Assembly (NCBI GenBank): GCA_023459795.1
Contig: JAEWSP010000016.1
Coordinates: forward strand, 1 to 58,295
Reading direction: 5' to 3'
DNA length: 58,295 nt
Source: Bacillota bacterium
GTDB taxonomy: Bacteria; Bacillota_I; Bacilli_A; RFN20; CAG-288
Made by a program: the position numbers and the translations under genes. This document shows, piece by piece, positions 48,594-57,989 of the stretch (positions are counted from its first letter, which is position 1; each line of letters begins with the position of its first letter). The notes below the pieces were generated by a model. The model was not told the DNA's origin. It saw only the letters and a program-made list of their open reading frames with translations, and did no database searches.

Positions 48594-50135
48594 ATGGGTA
48601 TCAGAAGAATCGTTGTTCTAGATTTTGGCGGCCAGTACAATCAGCTGATTGCCAGAAGAGTCCGTCAGTGCCACGTTTATTCCGAGGTCCTTCCTTATAC
48701 GACATCCCTTGAGACCCTCAAGGATCCCGATATCCTCGGCATCATCTTCACGGGTGGTCCGAATTCCGTATATGACGAGAAGTCTCCTCATATTGCAAAG
48801 GAAGTCTTTGCACTTGGCAAGCCGATTCTCGGCATCTGCTATGGTGCACAGCTTATTGCTTATACCCTTGGCGGAAAGGTTCAGCCTAGCCTTAGCCGCG
48901 AATACGGCAAGACCGAGATTTCCGTCATCAAGGAGAGCACGATTTTCGAAGGAGTACAGAAGAAGACGAATGTCTTCATGTCCCACGGCGACAAGGTTAC
49001 GAAGCTTCCGGAAGGATTCTTCGTTACGGCAACCTCTCTCCACTGCGAGAATGCTGCTTTCGAGAATGAAACGGGAACTATCTACGGAACCCAGTTCCAT
49101 CCGGAAGTCGAGCATAGCGACGAAGGCCAGACGATGCTGGAGAACTTTGTTTACAAGGTTGCAAAGGCCAAGCCTAGCTGGAAGAGCGATTCCTTCATCC
49201 AGGACAAGATCGATGCCATCAAGAAGCAGGTCGGAGACAGCAAGGTCATCCTTGGCCTTTCCGGCGGTGTCGATTCCTCTGTCACGGCTGCTTTGATTTC
49301 CAGGGCTATCGGAAAGAATCTTTACTGCGTCTTCGTGAACCACGGACTCCTCCGCAAGAACGAGGACAAGGAAGTCGAAGAAGTCTTCGGCCCGAACGGA
49401 AAATTCGATCTTAATTTCATTCCGGTCGATGCTTCCGATCTGTTCCTGGAGAAGCTTAAGGGCGTTATTGAACCGGAGCAGAAGAGAAAGATCATCGGTG
49501 CTACCTTCATCCAGGTTTTCCAGGATGAACAGGACAAGCTGACGGATGCCGAATTCCTTGCCCAGGGAACCATCTATCCGGATCGTATCGAATCCGGACT
49601 TGGAATCTCTGCCAAGATCAAATCCCATCATAATGTCGGCGGACTTCCGAAGGATATCCGCTTCAAGGGCCTTGTAGAGCCTTTGAAGGATCTCTTCAAG
49701 GACGAAGTCAGGGAAGTCGGAAAGAAGCTCGGACTTCCGGATGAGCTTGTCTACCGGCAGCCGTTCCCGGGACCGGGACTCGGAATCCGTATCATCGGCG
49801 ATATCACCAGGGAAAAGGTCCGGATCGTCCAGGAAGCAGACTATATCTTCCGGAAAGAGATCAAGAAGGCTGGACTCGACCGCAATATCAGCCAGTACTT
49901 CGCTGCCTTAAGCAATATGAAGAGCGTTGGTGTCATGGGCGATTCCAGAACCTATGACTACGCCATTGTCCTCCGTGCCGTCCAGACGGACGACTTCATG
50001 ACTGCCAAGCCTTATCCGATCCCGTATGATCTTCTCTCCGTCATCAGCGATAGGATCGTGAACGAAGTGAAGGGTGTCAACCGTGTTGTCTACGACTTCA
50101 CCTCCAAGCCGCCGTCGACGATCGAGCTGGAGTAA
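48594..50135 (+). CDS. guaA: GMP synthase (glutamine-hydrolysing)
   Basis: The 513-residue enzyme turns XMP into GMP. The glutaminase half has ILGICYGAQLIAY (Cys) and GTQFHPEVEHSD. The synthetase half has the PP-loop LGLSGGVDSSV and the dimerisation end RQPFPGPGLGIRIIGDI and DFTSKPPSTIELE. ATG 48594 behind CGAGG is preferred. The in-frame ATG 48573 overlaps the -10 box (TATAATG). No purine riboswitch was seen in the short leader. A strong terminator follows. Confidence 0.97.
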   Translation: MGIRRIVVLDFGGQYNQLIARRVRQCHVYSEVLPYTTSLETLKDPDILGIIFTGGPNSVYDEKSPHIAKEVFALGKPILGICYGAQLIAYTLGGKVQPSLSREYGKTEISVIKESTIFEGVQKKTNVFMSHGDKVTKLPEGFFVTATSLHCENAAFENETGTIYGTQFHPEVEHSDEGQTMLENFVYKVAKAKPSWKSDSFIQDKIDAIKKQVGDSKVILGLSGGVDSSVTAALISRAIGKNLYCVFVNHGLLRKNEDKEVEEVFGPNGKFDLNFIPVDASDLFLEKLKGVIEPEQKRKIIGATFIQVFQDEQDKLTDAEFLAQGTIYPDRIESGLGISAKIKSHHNVGGLPKDIRFKGLVEPLKDLFKDEVREVGKKLGLPDELVYRQPFPGPGLGIRIIGDITREKVRIVQEADYIFRKEIKKAGLDRNISQYFAALSNMKSVGVMGDSRTYDYAIVLRAVQTDDFMTAKPYPIPYDLLSVISDRIVNEVKGVNRVVYDFTSKPPSTIELE

Positions 50136-50145
50136 TAGAACCAAG

Positions 50146-50180
50146 AAAATGCCATAGAATCGCCTATGGCATTTTTCTTT
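50146..50180 (+). terminator. guaA terminator
   Basis: AAAATGCCATAG (50146-50157) pairs with CTATGGCATTTT (50164-50175), followed by more T. Confidence 0.92.
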
Positions 50181-50247
50181 GCTTTTTTTATATAAAATGC
50201 AAAAAAATAATTGAAAACGTGTTCATTTATTATCTTTTATTCTTTTC

Positions 50248-50275
50248 TTGCACATTCCGTGCGACTTGGTATAGT
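50248..50275 (+). promoter_or_regulatory. Promoter of the heterodimeric ABC exporter
   Basis: TTGCAC (50248-50253) and TATAGT (50270-50275) are 16 bases apart. About 40 bases upstream, TTGAAAACGTGTTCA is a cre-like word with one mismatch, which may bring carbon control. Confidence 0.6.
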
Positions 50276-50330
50276 AGAACCAGAGTTGTTAAAAAGACGG
50301 AATAAATAGGCACTCTGTGGAGGGACAACA

Positions 50331-52097
50331 ATGGCTAAAAACAAAGATGTTTCAATCATCAGAAAGCTTTCTCATTTCCTGACTGGCTACTGGAAGGATA
50401 CGATTCTGACATGGGTCTTCGTTTTCCTGGAAGCGGCACTGGAGATTTTGGTTGCTTTCTTCCTGCAGTATCTGCTTGCCGCCGTGGAGAAGCAGTCTCT
50501 TTCCGGGATCTACCTCTGGTCCGGTATCATCTCCGGAATGGCGATCTTTTCGGCCGTGATGGGAATCTTGGCCGGTTACTGGTGCAGCTCGGCTGCATCC
50601 GGATTTGGCAAGAACCTACGGGATGCGGAATTCGTCCAGATCCAGAAATTCAGTTTCTCCAACATCGATAAGTTCTCTCCTTCCAGCATTGTCACGAGAA
50701 CAACAACGGATGTCACGAATATCCAGAACTCCTTCATGATGACAATCAGAACCGTCATCCGTGCTCCGTTCATGCTGGTCTTTGCTTTGATCATGAGCTT
50801 TGTCACGGCTCCAAGCCTTGCCTGGATCTTCCTACTTATCGTTCCGCTGGTCCTGCTTGCTCTTCTCTATACGGCAACAGCTGTCCATCCGATCTTCGTC
50901 CGTGTCTTCACAACGTATGATGCTTTGAACCAGTCGGTCGAGGAAGACGTCGACGGGATCCGTGTCGTCAAATCTTTCGACCGGAAGAAGTTCCATACAA
51001 ATAAGTTTAAGAAAGTCTCTGCTTTCATTCACGACAATTTCATCAAGGCGGAAAAGAAACTCGCCTTTAATATGCCGGTTATGGATCTTGCCATCTTTGC
51101 TTCCATGACTCTGATTGCCTATCTTGGTGCCAAGAATATCATCCAGTATCAGAACACCCATCTTAGGATTGATGCCCTGACTACTCTCTTTACGTATGTC
51201 ATGATGATCCTGATGTCCCTCATGATGGTAAGCATGGTCTATGTCATGATCATCATCTCCAGGAACTCGGCGGAAAGAGTCATCGAGATCATCGAAGAGA
51301 AACCGGATATCGTTTCTCCGGAAAACCCGGTTAAAGAAGTCAAGAACGGGGATGTCTCCTTTGAGAATGTCTCCTTCCATTACGGGTTAGGAAAGAATGT
51401 ATTGGAGAAAGTGAATCTTTCTTTCCATAGCGGAGAGACAATCGGTATTACCGGACCTACCGGCTCCAGCAAGACAACCCTGGTCTCTTTGATCGGCCGT
51501 CTATACGATGTGACGGAAGGCAAGGTACTGGTCGGGGATGTCGATGTTAAGGACTATGACCTCAAGGTCTTAAGAGACTCCGTTGCCGTCGTTCTCCAGA
51601 AGAACATGCTCTTTACCGGAACCATTAGGGATAACCTGAAGTGGGGCAAGGAAGATGCCACGGATGAAGAAATCCAGAAGGCGGCAGATCTTGCCCAGGC
51701 TTCCGAGTTCCTATCGAGATTCCCGCAGGGACTGGATACTCCGATTGTAGAAGGCGGAAACAACGTCTCCGGCGGACAGAAGCAGAGGCTCTGCATTGCC
51801 AGAGCTTTGCTCAAGGATCCTAAGATCCTGATCCTGGATGATTCGACTTCGGCCTGCGATACCCATACGGATTTCCTGATCCGGGAAGGCCTTAGGAAGA
51901 CGAGACCCGATGTCACAAAGTTCATCATCGCCCAGCGTGTCTCTTCCATCAAGGACTGCGATAAGATCCTGGTCCTAGACAACGGCGGAAAGATCCTGGA
52001 TATCGGAAACAACGAGGAACTGCTGCAGCGCTGCCCTGTCTACAAGGATCTTTATACGTCTCAGTTAGGAGGAGGTGACTTCGATGTCCATGACTAA
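50331..52097 (+). CDS. Heterodimeric ABC exporter, subunit with degenerate ATP site
   Basis: The 588-residue protein has six membrane segments and one nucleotide-binding domain. Walker A is GPTGSSKTT (Ser for the second-last Gly), the signature NNVSGGQKQRL is canonical, Walker B ends DDSTSACD with Asp in place of the catalytic Glu, and the H-loop reads IIAQRVSS with Gln for His. This is the NBD type that contributes a non-hydrolysing site in heterodimers such as TM287/288 and LmrCD. It should export drugs, lipids or peptides. It overlaps its partner by 14 bases. Confidence 0.93.
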   Translation: MAKNKDVSIIRKLSHFLTGYWKDTILTWVFVFLEAALEILVAFFLQYLLAAVEKQSLSGIYLWSGIISGMAIFSAVMGILAGYWCSSAASGFGKNLRDAEFVQIQKFSFSNIDKFSPSSIVTRTTTDVTNIQNSFMMTIRTVIRAPFMLVFALIMSFVTAPSLAWIFLLIVPLVLLALLYTATAVHPIFVRVFTTYDALNQSVEEDVDGIRVVKSFDRKKFHTNKFKKVSAFIHDNFIKAEKKLAFNMPVMDLAIFASMTLIAYLGAKNIIQYQNTHLRIDALTTLFTYVMMILMSLMMVSMVYVMIIISRNSAERVIEIIEEKPDIVSPENPVKEVKNGDVSFENVSFHYGLGKNVLEKVNLSFHSGETIGITGPTGSSKTTLVSLIGRLYDVTEGKVLVGDVDVKDYDLKVLRDSVAVVLQKNMLFTGTIRDNLKWGKEDATDEEIQKAADLAQASEFLSRFPQGLDTPIVEGGNNVSGGQKQRLCIARALLKDPKILILDDSTSACDTHTDFLIREGLRKTRPDVTKFIIAQRVSSIKDCDKILVLDNGGKILDIGNNEELLQRCPVYKDLYTSQLGGGDFDVHD

Positions 52098-54102
52098 ACA
52101 GAAAAGAAGGGAGATGATCTCCCCGAAGGATCAGAACAAGGCTCTGAAGCGTCTTCTTTCCTATGTCTTCAAGGATTACAAAGGCCTCTTCTTCCTCGTC
52201 ATCCTCTGTATTGCCTTCAACTGCTTTGCCGGTGTTGCTTCCTCCTACTTCGTTGGAAGCATTTTGATCGACGGTTTCCTTACTCCCTCCATCTATAAGA
52301 TCGACGGGAATACCGGCCTCCCTCTGATCCAGGACGGAGTCCTGGTTACGAATCCGGATCCATCCGGCACTTTTGCTTCCCTCAGGGTCTTCGGCCTCTC
52401 CTTCAACGGCATCCTGTATGTCATGATGGGGATCTTTGCCCTCGGCGTGATCCTCGGTTACTTCTACAACTTCCTGATGGCCGTCATCGCCCAGGGCATC
52501 CAGAAGGAGATCCGTGACGAGATGTTCGTCCATATGCAGGATCTGCCGGTCGGCTACTTCGACTCTAACACCAGAGGCGACATCATGTCCGTCTATACGA
52601 ACGATGTCGATTCTCTCAGGGAAATGCTTGCCCGTGCCGTTCCGATGTCTGTCTCCTCCATCATCTCCATGATCGCCTGCTTCGTCATGATGCTGGTTAC
52701 GGATATCTATCTCCTTCTCGTCGTTCTTTTCGTCTCGGCTATCATTTTTGTCCTGACCAAGTACTTCACGACCCATGCCGGATCCTACTTCGTCAAGCAG
52801 CAGATCGAGCTTGGCAAGACGAACGGCTATATCGAGGAGAGCATCACCGGCCAGAAGGTCATCAAGGTCTTCAACCACGAAGAGAAGAACATCGAAGGCT
52901 TTCGGGTCAAGAACGAAGCCCTCTATGAGGACTCCACGAAGGCAAACCGCTATTCCTCTACCCTGATGCCGGCTGTCAACCAGCTCGGCAACCTCCAGTA
53001 TGCGATCATCGCCCTGATCGGCGGTCTCTTCATGTACTACCAGGTTCCGGGAGTCCGTCTATCCTCTGCCGGTCTTCTCCACTTCTATACCTTCGGCATC
53101 ATCTCCTCCTTCCTGCTCTACTCCAAATCCTTCGTCCAGCCGATCGGCCAGGTTGCCCAGCAGCTGAACTCCATTACGATGGCTCTTGCCGGTGCGACCA
53201 GGATCTTCGGAATCATCGATACCCCGGCCGAAACGGATGACGGATATGTCCGCCTTGTGAATGCCAAGGAAGGGAAGGACCATCAGCCTGTCGTTACCGA
53301 AGAAAGAACCGGGAAGTGGGCGTGGGAACACTCCCATCAGGACGGATCCCCGACGACCTATGTCTTCGAGAAGGGAGACATCGTCCTCGACCATGTCGAC
53401 TTCGGATATACGAAGGACAAAATCGTCCTTCATGACATCACCCTCTATGCCAAGCCCGGACAGAAGATTGCTTTCGTCGGGCCTACCGGTGCCGGAAAGA
53501 CGACGATCACCAACCTCCTCAACCGGTTCTACGATATCGCCGACGGAAAGATCCGCTTCGACGGAATCAACATCAACAAGATCCGGAAAGAGGACCTGCG
53601 CCGTTCCATCGGCATGGTCTTCCAGGAGACGAAGCTCTTCACCGGGACGGTGAAGGAGAATATCCGGTACGGAAAGCTGGATGCGACAGACGAGGAAGTG
53701 GAGCAGGCGGCAAAGCTCAGCAATGCCGACTCCTTCATCAAGCTTCTTCCAAATGGCTATGATACGATGCTTGCAAATGCCGGGGAATCCCTCTCCCAGG
53801 GACAGCGGCAGCTGTTATCTATCGCCAGGGCTGCCATCAGCAATCCTCCGGTCCTGATCCTGGATGAAGCGACTTCCAGCATCGACTCCAGGACGGAAAC
53901 CCTGGTACAGAAGGGTATGGACGCCATCATGGAAGGCAGGACCGTATTCGTGATCGCCCACCGGCTAAGCACGGTCAAGAATTCGAATGTCATCATGGTC
54001 CTGGATCAGGGAAGGATCATCGAGCGTGGTACGCACGAGGATCTGCTGAAGCAGAAAGGAAAATACTATCAGCTCTATACGGGAAAGAGCATCGCCAAGT
54101 AG
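52084..54102 (+). CDS. Heterodimeric ABC exporter, catalytic partner
   Basis: The 672-residue protein has six membrane segments and an NBD with Walker A GPTGAGKTT, Walker B LILDEATSSID with the catalytic Glu, and H-loop IAHRLSTV. Its signature is ESLSQGQRQ, slightly off. Two stretches are longer than usual. One is about 45 residues after the first membrane segment (around NTGLPLIQDGVLVTNPDPSG), which lies outside the cell. The other is about 35 residues between membrane part and NBD (around HQPVVTEERTGKWAWEHSHQ). ATG 52084 behind GGAGGAGG is preferred over GTG 52075. Confidence 0.93.
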   Translation: MSMTKQKRREMISPKDQNKALKRLLSYVFKDYKGLFFLVILCIAFNCFAGVASSYFVGSILIDGFLTPSIYKIDGNTGLPLIQDGVLVTNPDPSGTFASLRVFGLSFNGILYVMMGIFALGVILGYFYNFLMAVIAQGIQKEIRDEMFVHMQDLPVGYFDSNTRGDIMSVYTNDVDSLREMLARAVPMSVSSIISMIACFVMMLVTDIYLLLVVLFVSAIIFVLTKYFTTHAGSYFVKQQIELGKTNGYIEESITGQKVIKVFNHEEKNIEGFRVKNEALYEDSTKANRYSSTLMPAVNQLGNLQYAIIALIGGLFMYYQVPGVRLSSAGLLHFYTFGIISSFLLYSKSFVQPIGQVAQQLNSITMALAGATRIFGIIDTPAETDDGYVRLVNAKEGKDHQPVVTEERTGKWAWEHSHQDGSPTTYVFEKGDIVLDHVDFGYTKDKIVLHDITLYAKPGQKIAFVGPTGAGKTTITNLLNRFYDIADGKIRFDGININKIRKEDLRRSIGMVFQETKLFTGTVKENIRYGKLDATDEEVEQAAKLSNADSFIKLLPNGYDTMLANAGESLSQGQRQLLSIARAAISNPPVLILDEATSSIDSRTETLVQKGMDAIMEGRTVFVIAHRLSTVKNSNVIMVLDQGRIIERGTHEDLLKQKGKYYQLYTGKSIAK

Positions 54103-54108
54103 AAAAAC

Positions 54109-54146
54109 GGCTAACCGGACAAGATGCCCGGTTAGCCATTTCTTTT
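54109..54146. terminator. Bidirectional terminator
   Basis: GGCTAACCGG (54109-54118) pairs perfectly with CCGGTTAGCC (54128-54137). T-runs follow on both strands, serving the exporter operon and the converging lipoprotein gene. Confidence 0.9.
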
Positions 54147-54156
54147 GTGTCTTGCG

Positions 54157-54912
54157 CTAGATCTTCTTGACCGTGCAGTCTCCGCTCATGGAGTCGCAGG
54201 TGAAGACGGTCTTGGAATCGATATAGGAGAACTTGTTTTTGCTGGTGCTGTCGAAGCCGTTTACAAGCTTTCCGGACATCGTATCGAAGTCTAGGGAGAA
54301 GCCGGCATCGGAAGGCTGGTAGAGGACGGTGTCTCCGCTCATGGAGTCGGAAGAGAAGGAGGCAAGGTTTCCCTTGTTCCAGACAGAAGCAGAACCGCTC
54401 ATGGTCTTGGAACCCACCTTCTGGACATCTCCGGTCGAGGTAAGGTCACCGCTCATGCCGTTGTAGGAGAGGAAAGCAATGGAAACGGAAGAATCGACGC
54501 TTGCCGACATGGAATCCACAAGCAGGGAAGAAAGGGCGAGGGAACGGGGAAGGGAAACCGTTATGGTCTTATCGAAGTTGGTGAGATTTTCCATAGTGCA
54601 TCCGCTTTCCGAATACTGCAGGTTCAGCGTCTCTCCGTCCTGATAGTAGTGGAGCTTAAGGGAATCGGAAGGATAGTCCTGGTTTGCTTTCTCTTCCACA
54701 TCTACCTTGTCGGTATCCTTGTAAAGGAGTTCGACCTTTCCGCTCATCCACATAACGGAGATGGAAGTCACGGAAGCGAAGGAGGCCGAAGTACCGACCT
54801 GGTATTTGTCGCTGTTCTCGTATACGTAGCCTTTCGTAGCGGAGTTGGTCGTGGCATTGCAGGAAGATAGCAGCGGAAGAGCAAGAAGAGAAGCCAATAC
54901 TTTGTTTTTCAT
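54157..54912 (-). CDS. DUF4097-like lipoprotein with recurring MSG motifs
   Basis: The 251-residue protein has a lipoprotein signal peptide with lipobox LSSC near residue 18. The body is beta-strand-rich, and the words MSGK, MSGD, MSGS or MSAS recur at roughly 20-residue steps in the second half (for instance SDSMSGDTVLYQ and CDSMSGDCTVKK), as in DUF4097-type beta-helix adhesin-like proteins, whose repeats usually read SG-x-h. It would sit on the outer face of the membrane. The ribosome site is AGGAAAGGA. It faces the ABC exporter across a shared terminator, with no proven link. Confidence 0.75.
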   Translation of the reverse strand: MKNKVLASLLALPLLSSCNATTNSATKGYVYENSDKYQVGTSASFASVTSISVMWMSGKVELLYKDTDKVDVEEKANQDYPSDSLKLHYYQDGETLNLQYSESGCTMENLTNFDKTITVSLPRSLALSSLLVDSMSASVDSSVSIAFLSYNGMSGDLTSTGDVQKVGSKTMSGSASVWNKGNLASFSSDSMSGDTVLYQPSDAGFSLDFDTMSGKLVNGFDSTSKNKFSYIDSKTVFTCDSMSGDCTVKKI

Positions 54913-55008
54913 GAAGAATCTGTCCTTTCCTAAGGCAGAACAAGGGAAGATTATACGATTTTTCCTTTCCGCATTCTACTTTGCTTCCGGCAAAATCTTT
55001 TCTTCCTG

Positions 55009-55014
55009 TATAAT
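55009..55014 (+). promoter_or_regulatory. -10 box of the patatin genes
   Basis: TATAAT stands 24 bases before the start of the first patatin gene. The -35 match is unclear. Confidence 0.5.
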
Positions 55015-55037
55015 AGAAACAAGTGAGGGGACAGGTT

Positions 55038-56174
55038 ATGGATAAAGAAACCGGAAAGCCTACGGAAAGAAAAGACTGGCTGGAAGAGTTCTCGGACAGG
55101 GTCAAAGCCCAGCGTGAACAGAACCAGCTGGACCGGGAGAAGAGAGCGGCAGAAAGAGCCAGGAAGAAGGAAAAGCAGGAGAAGGAGCAGGAAGCAAAGA
55201 AGAAGAAAGCTCTCGCCCTGCAGAAGAAGAAAGAAGAAGAGGAGAACAGCCGGAAACTGGAAGGGATACTTGCCAGGCTTCCTCATAAGAAGGCAAAGCC
55301 CGGTCTTGTCCATGGAGTCCTGATCCTGGAAGGGGGCGCCTACAGAGGCATGTATACAGCCGGCGTCATCGATGTCCTGATGGAGAACGGAATCAACTTC
55401 ACCACTACGATCGGCATCTCTGCCGGAGGACTGTGCGGTCTGAACTATCAGTCCGGGCAGGTCGGAAGAGGAGCTTACATGAACCTCAAGTACCGTCATT
55501 CCCCGAGCTATGTCGGTCTGAAGGCGATGATGAAGGAAAACGGATTCGTCGGATTCCAGGAGATGCTCTACGGAGAACCGATGATGGATTATCCGCTGGA
55601 CGGAAAAGCTTTCAATAATCCGAAAAGACACCTTTACGGTGTCATGACGGAGGTAGAGTCCGGAAAGGCCTGCTATCCCGAGATCACCAATGCCGAGAAC
55701 TATGTTACGGCTATGCATTATATCCAGGCTTCCGCTAGCCTTCCTATCGTCTCTAAATCCGTCCTTATCAAGGGGAAGCACTACATGGATGGAGGCTGCA
55801 GCGATCCGATTCCTTTGGACTGGGCGATGAAGCAGAAGGACGGGAAGAAGATCGTCGTCATCAAGACGGCCCCGAAAGGCCACAGGGACAGCCCTAGGAA
55901 TCCTCAGATTGCCGGACTCATGAAGACCGTCTTCGGAAAGTACAAGACTTTCGTCGACAACGTGAACGGCATGGATGTTCCGTACAACAAATGCCTGGAC
56001 CGGCTAGATGAACTGGAGAAGGAGGGCCGTGTCTTTTTGTTCCAGCAGGAGGAGAAGACGGAGATGGTTCCTTTCTTCGAAGGAAACCTGGAAAAGCTTT
56101 CTTCGCTCTACTGGAGCGGAAGGAAGCAGGCCGAGATGCTCCTACCGTCTCTTTTGGAATACCTGAAGAAGTAA
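55038..56174 (+). CDS. Patatin-like phospholipase with an N-terminal coiled coil
   Basis: The 378-residue protein has a Lys/Glu/Arg-rich coiled coil in residues 15-80 (such as REKRAAERARKKEKQEKEQE). The YjjU-type patatin domain follows: oxyanion loop LEGGAYRGMYTAG, nucleophile elbow GISAG, and catalytic Asp in YMDGGCSDPIP. A C-terminal DUF6363-like part closes it (LFQQEEKTEMVPFFEGNL and LYWSGRKQAEMLLPSL). It should hydrolyse acyl esters of lipids in the cytoplasm or at the membrane. ATG 55038 behind GAGGGG is chosen over GTG 55023. It is the first of two tandem paralogues. Confidence 0.92.
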   Translation: MDKETGKPTERKDWLEEFSDRVKAQREQNQLDREKRAAERARKKEKQEKEQEAKKKKALALQKKKEEEENSRKLEGILARLPHKKAKPGLVHGVLILEGGAYRGMYTAGVIDVLMENGINFTTTIGISAGGLCGLNYQSGQVGRGAYMNLKYRHSPSYVGLKAMMKENGFVGFQEMLYGEPMMDYPLDGKAFNNPKRHLYGVMTEVESGKACYPEITNAENYVTAMHYIQASASLPIVSKSVLIKGKHYMDGGCSDPIPLDWAMKQKDGKKIVVIKTAPKGHRDSPRNPQIAGLMKTVFGKYKTFVDNVNGMDVPYNKCLDRLDELEKEGRVFLFQQEEKTEMVPFFEGNLEKLSSLYWSGRKQAEMLLPSLLEYLKK

Positions 56175-56178
56175 AGCC

Positions 56179-57126
56179 ATGGAAGAAAACAAAAGCGATC
56201 CGAGGAAGGTCTATTCCGAGCTTGGCAAGATACCGCTCGGAGAAGCCAACGACAGCATTACGGACGGAGTCCTTGTTCTGCAGGGAGGTTCTTTCCGCGG
56301 GCTTTATACGGCCGGAGTCCTGGATGTACTAAGCGAGAACGGGATCAACTTCGACGTGGTAGTCGGAGTCTCTGCCGGATGCCTGAGCGGAATCAACTAC
56401 GTCTCCGGGCAGAGCGGAAGATACGCTTATATGAACCTGAAGTACCGGCATGATTCCGAGTTTGTCGGAGTCCGTGCCATGATGAAGGATAGCGGTCTTG
56501 TCGGCTTCCAGGAGATGCTCTACGGAGATGCCTCTCTGGAGATCCCGCTAGATGAGAAGAGGCTTATGGATCCGAAAAGGAAGATGTATGCCGTTATTAC
56601 AGCCCTAGATGACGGAGAGCCTTATTACCAGGATATCGGGAAGAGTGCCAACTTTATCGAAGCAATGCACTTTGCACAGGCTTCCGGCAGTGTTCCGATA
56701 GTCTCCCAGCCGGTCCGTATCCGGAACCGGTATTATCTGGACGGAGGATGCGCCGACAAGATTCCGATCGAGTGGGCCTTGAACCGTTTCGAGGACAAGA
56801 AGATCGTCGTCGTGAAGACGGTCGACAAGTCTTTCCGGAAAGGGAACATGTCCATCAGCGAGAAGAAAGCACTGGAGATCGGTTTCAGCCGTTATCCGGC
56901 ATTTGCGAACCGGGTCATCAAAGGGAACCAGAGCTATAACCGGAAACTGGAGCTTCTCGACAAGCTCGAGGAAGAGAAACGGATCTATCTGTTCCAGCCC
57001 GAGGAGCCGGTCGATTTCCAGATGTTCGAAGGAGACATGCAGAAGCTTGCCGCGCTCTACTGGAGCGCTAGGAAGCAGACGGAGAAGGAACTGCCTGCCT
57101 TGAAGGAGTATCTTGCAAGGAAATAG
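56179..57126 (+). CDS. Patatin-like phospholipase, second copy
   Basis: The 315-residue protein is a close paralogue of the gene four bases upstream but lacks the coiled coil. It has LQGGSFRGLYTAG, nucleophile elbow GVSAG, YLDGGCADKIPIEWA with the catalytic Asp, and the same C-terminal part (LFQPEEPVDFQMFEGDM and LYWSARKQTEKELPAL). Tandem duplication followed by divergence is evident. The two may form a heterodimer. No ribosome site beyond AAGTAAAG is visible, so translation is probably coupled to the first copy. Confidence 0.93.
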   Translation: MEENKSDPRKVYSELGKIPLGEANDSITDGVLVLQGGSFRGLYTAGVLDVLSENGINFDVVVGVSAGCLSGINYVSGQSGRYAYMNLKYRHDSEFVGVRAMMKDSGLVGFQEMLYGDASLEIPLDEKRLMDPKRKMYAVITALDDGEPYYQDIGKSANFIEAMHFAQASGSVPIVSQPVRIRNRYYLDGGCADKIPIEWALNRFEDKKIVVVKTVDKSFRKGNMSISEKKALEIGFSRYPAFANRVIKGNQSYNRKLELLDKLEEEKRIYLFQPEEPVDFQMFEGDMQKLAALYWSARKQTEKELPALKEYLARK

Positions 57127-57169
57127 AAGGATTCCAGAAACTTCTGTTCCTCTTTATCCCTGGTTATCC

Positions 57170-57175
57170 TAAAAT
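57170..57175 (+). promoter_or_regulatory. TAAAAT box six bases before the PHP gene
   Basis: TAAAAT (57170-57175) is followed by six bases and then ATG 57182. No ribosome site fits between, so the message is probably leaderless, as for rbgA. Confidence 0.45.
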
Positions 57176-57181
57176 AGACAT

Positions 57182-57985
57182 ATGCTTACCAGTAATTACC
57201 ATACTCATACGAAGCGGTGCGGACATGCCAGCGGCGAAGACGAGGAATATGTCCTCGAAGCTATTTCGTATGGCTATCGTAACCTCGGGTTCTCCGATCA
57301 TGTCATGCTTCCCGGATTCTCCCAGCCTTTCATGAGAGGGGAATATTCCGAATTCGACGGGTATGTGAAGTCTATCCGGTCTTTGGCCAAGAAGTACCAG
57401 GACAGGATCAACCTCTTCGTAGGATTCGAAGCCGAAGCTTTTCCAAGCTATTTTCCTTTCTTCAAGGAGCAGCTTGCTAACGGCGTGATCGATTACCTGA
57501 TCCTGGGGAACCATATGTCCATGGACTCCGAGAAGAAGATCAATTCCCATTTCTTCAATATCACTTCCCCGGCACAGCTTTATCTTTACCGGGACCTTGC
57601 CCTTAAGGCACTCTCCAGCGGACTGTATTCCATATTCGCCCATCCGGATTTCTTCCTGGCATCTATCTCCTCCTTTGATTCCGACTGCCGAAAGGTCTCC
57701 CGGGATCTGATCGAAGCGGCAATGGCTTACGATGTCCCTCTGGAAGTGAATATTGCCGGAATCCGGAACGGCAAGAAACAGGTCGGGGATACTCTCCGCT
57801 GGATCTATCCGACGGATGACTTCTTCTCCCTAGTCGGGAAATACCATGCCAAGTGCATCTTCGGGCAGGACGCCCATGCTCCGGATCAGCTGGACAACGA
57901 CTCCGCCATATTCGAGGCAGTGAAGTTTGCTAAGAAGCATGGTCTGACTATGGTCGATGCGATGGATTCGATCAAAGCACATTAA
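57182..57985 (+). CDS. PHP-domain phosphoesterase (HisJ/histidinol-phosphatase family)
   Basis: The 267-residue protein has the four PHP metal-binding motifs: NYHTHTKRCGHA, LGFSDH, ILGNHMSMD with AHPDFF, and FGQDAHAPDQ. This matches the HisJ-type histidinol phosphatase family, but there are no histidine genes around, so it may act on another phosphoester. It is preceded by a TAAAAT box too close for a normal leader. A terminator hairpin starts five bases after its stop and lies in the end of the IS1182-type transposase gene. Confidence 0.88.
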   Translation: MLTSNYHTHTKRCGHASGEDEEYVLEAISYGYRNLGFSDHVMLPGFSQPFMRGEYSEFDGYVKSIRSLAKKYQDRINLFVGFEAEAFPSYFPFFKEQLANGVIDYLILGNHMSMDSEKKINSHFFNITSPAQLYLYRDLALKALSSGLYSIFAHPDFFLASISSFDSDCRKVSRDLIEAAMAYDVPLEVNIAGIRNGKKQVGDTLRWIYPTDDFFSLVGKYHAKCIFGQDAHAPDQLDNDSAIFEAVKFAKKHGLTMVDAMDSIKAH

Positions 57986-57989
57986 TGGG

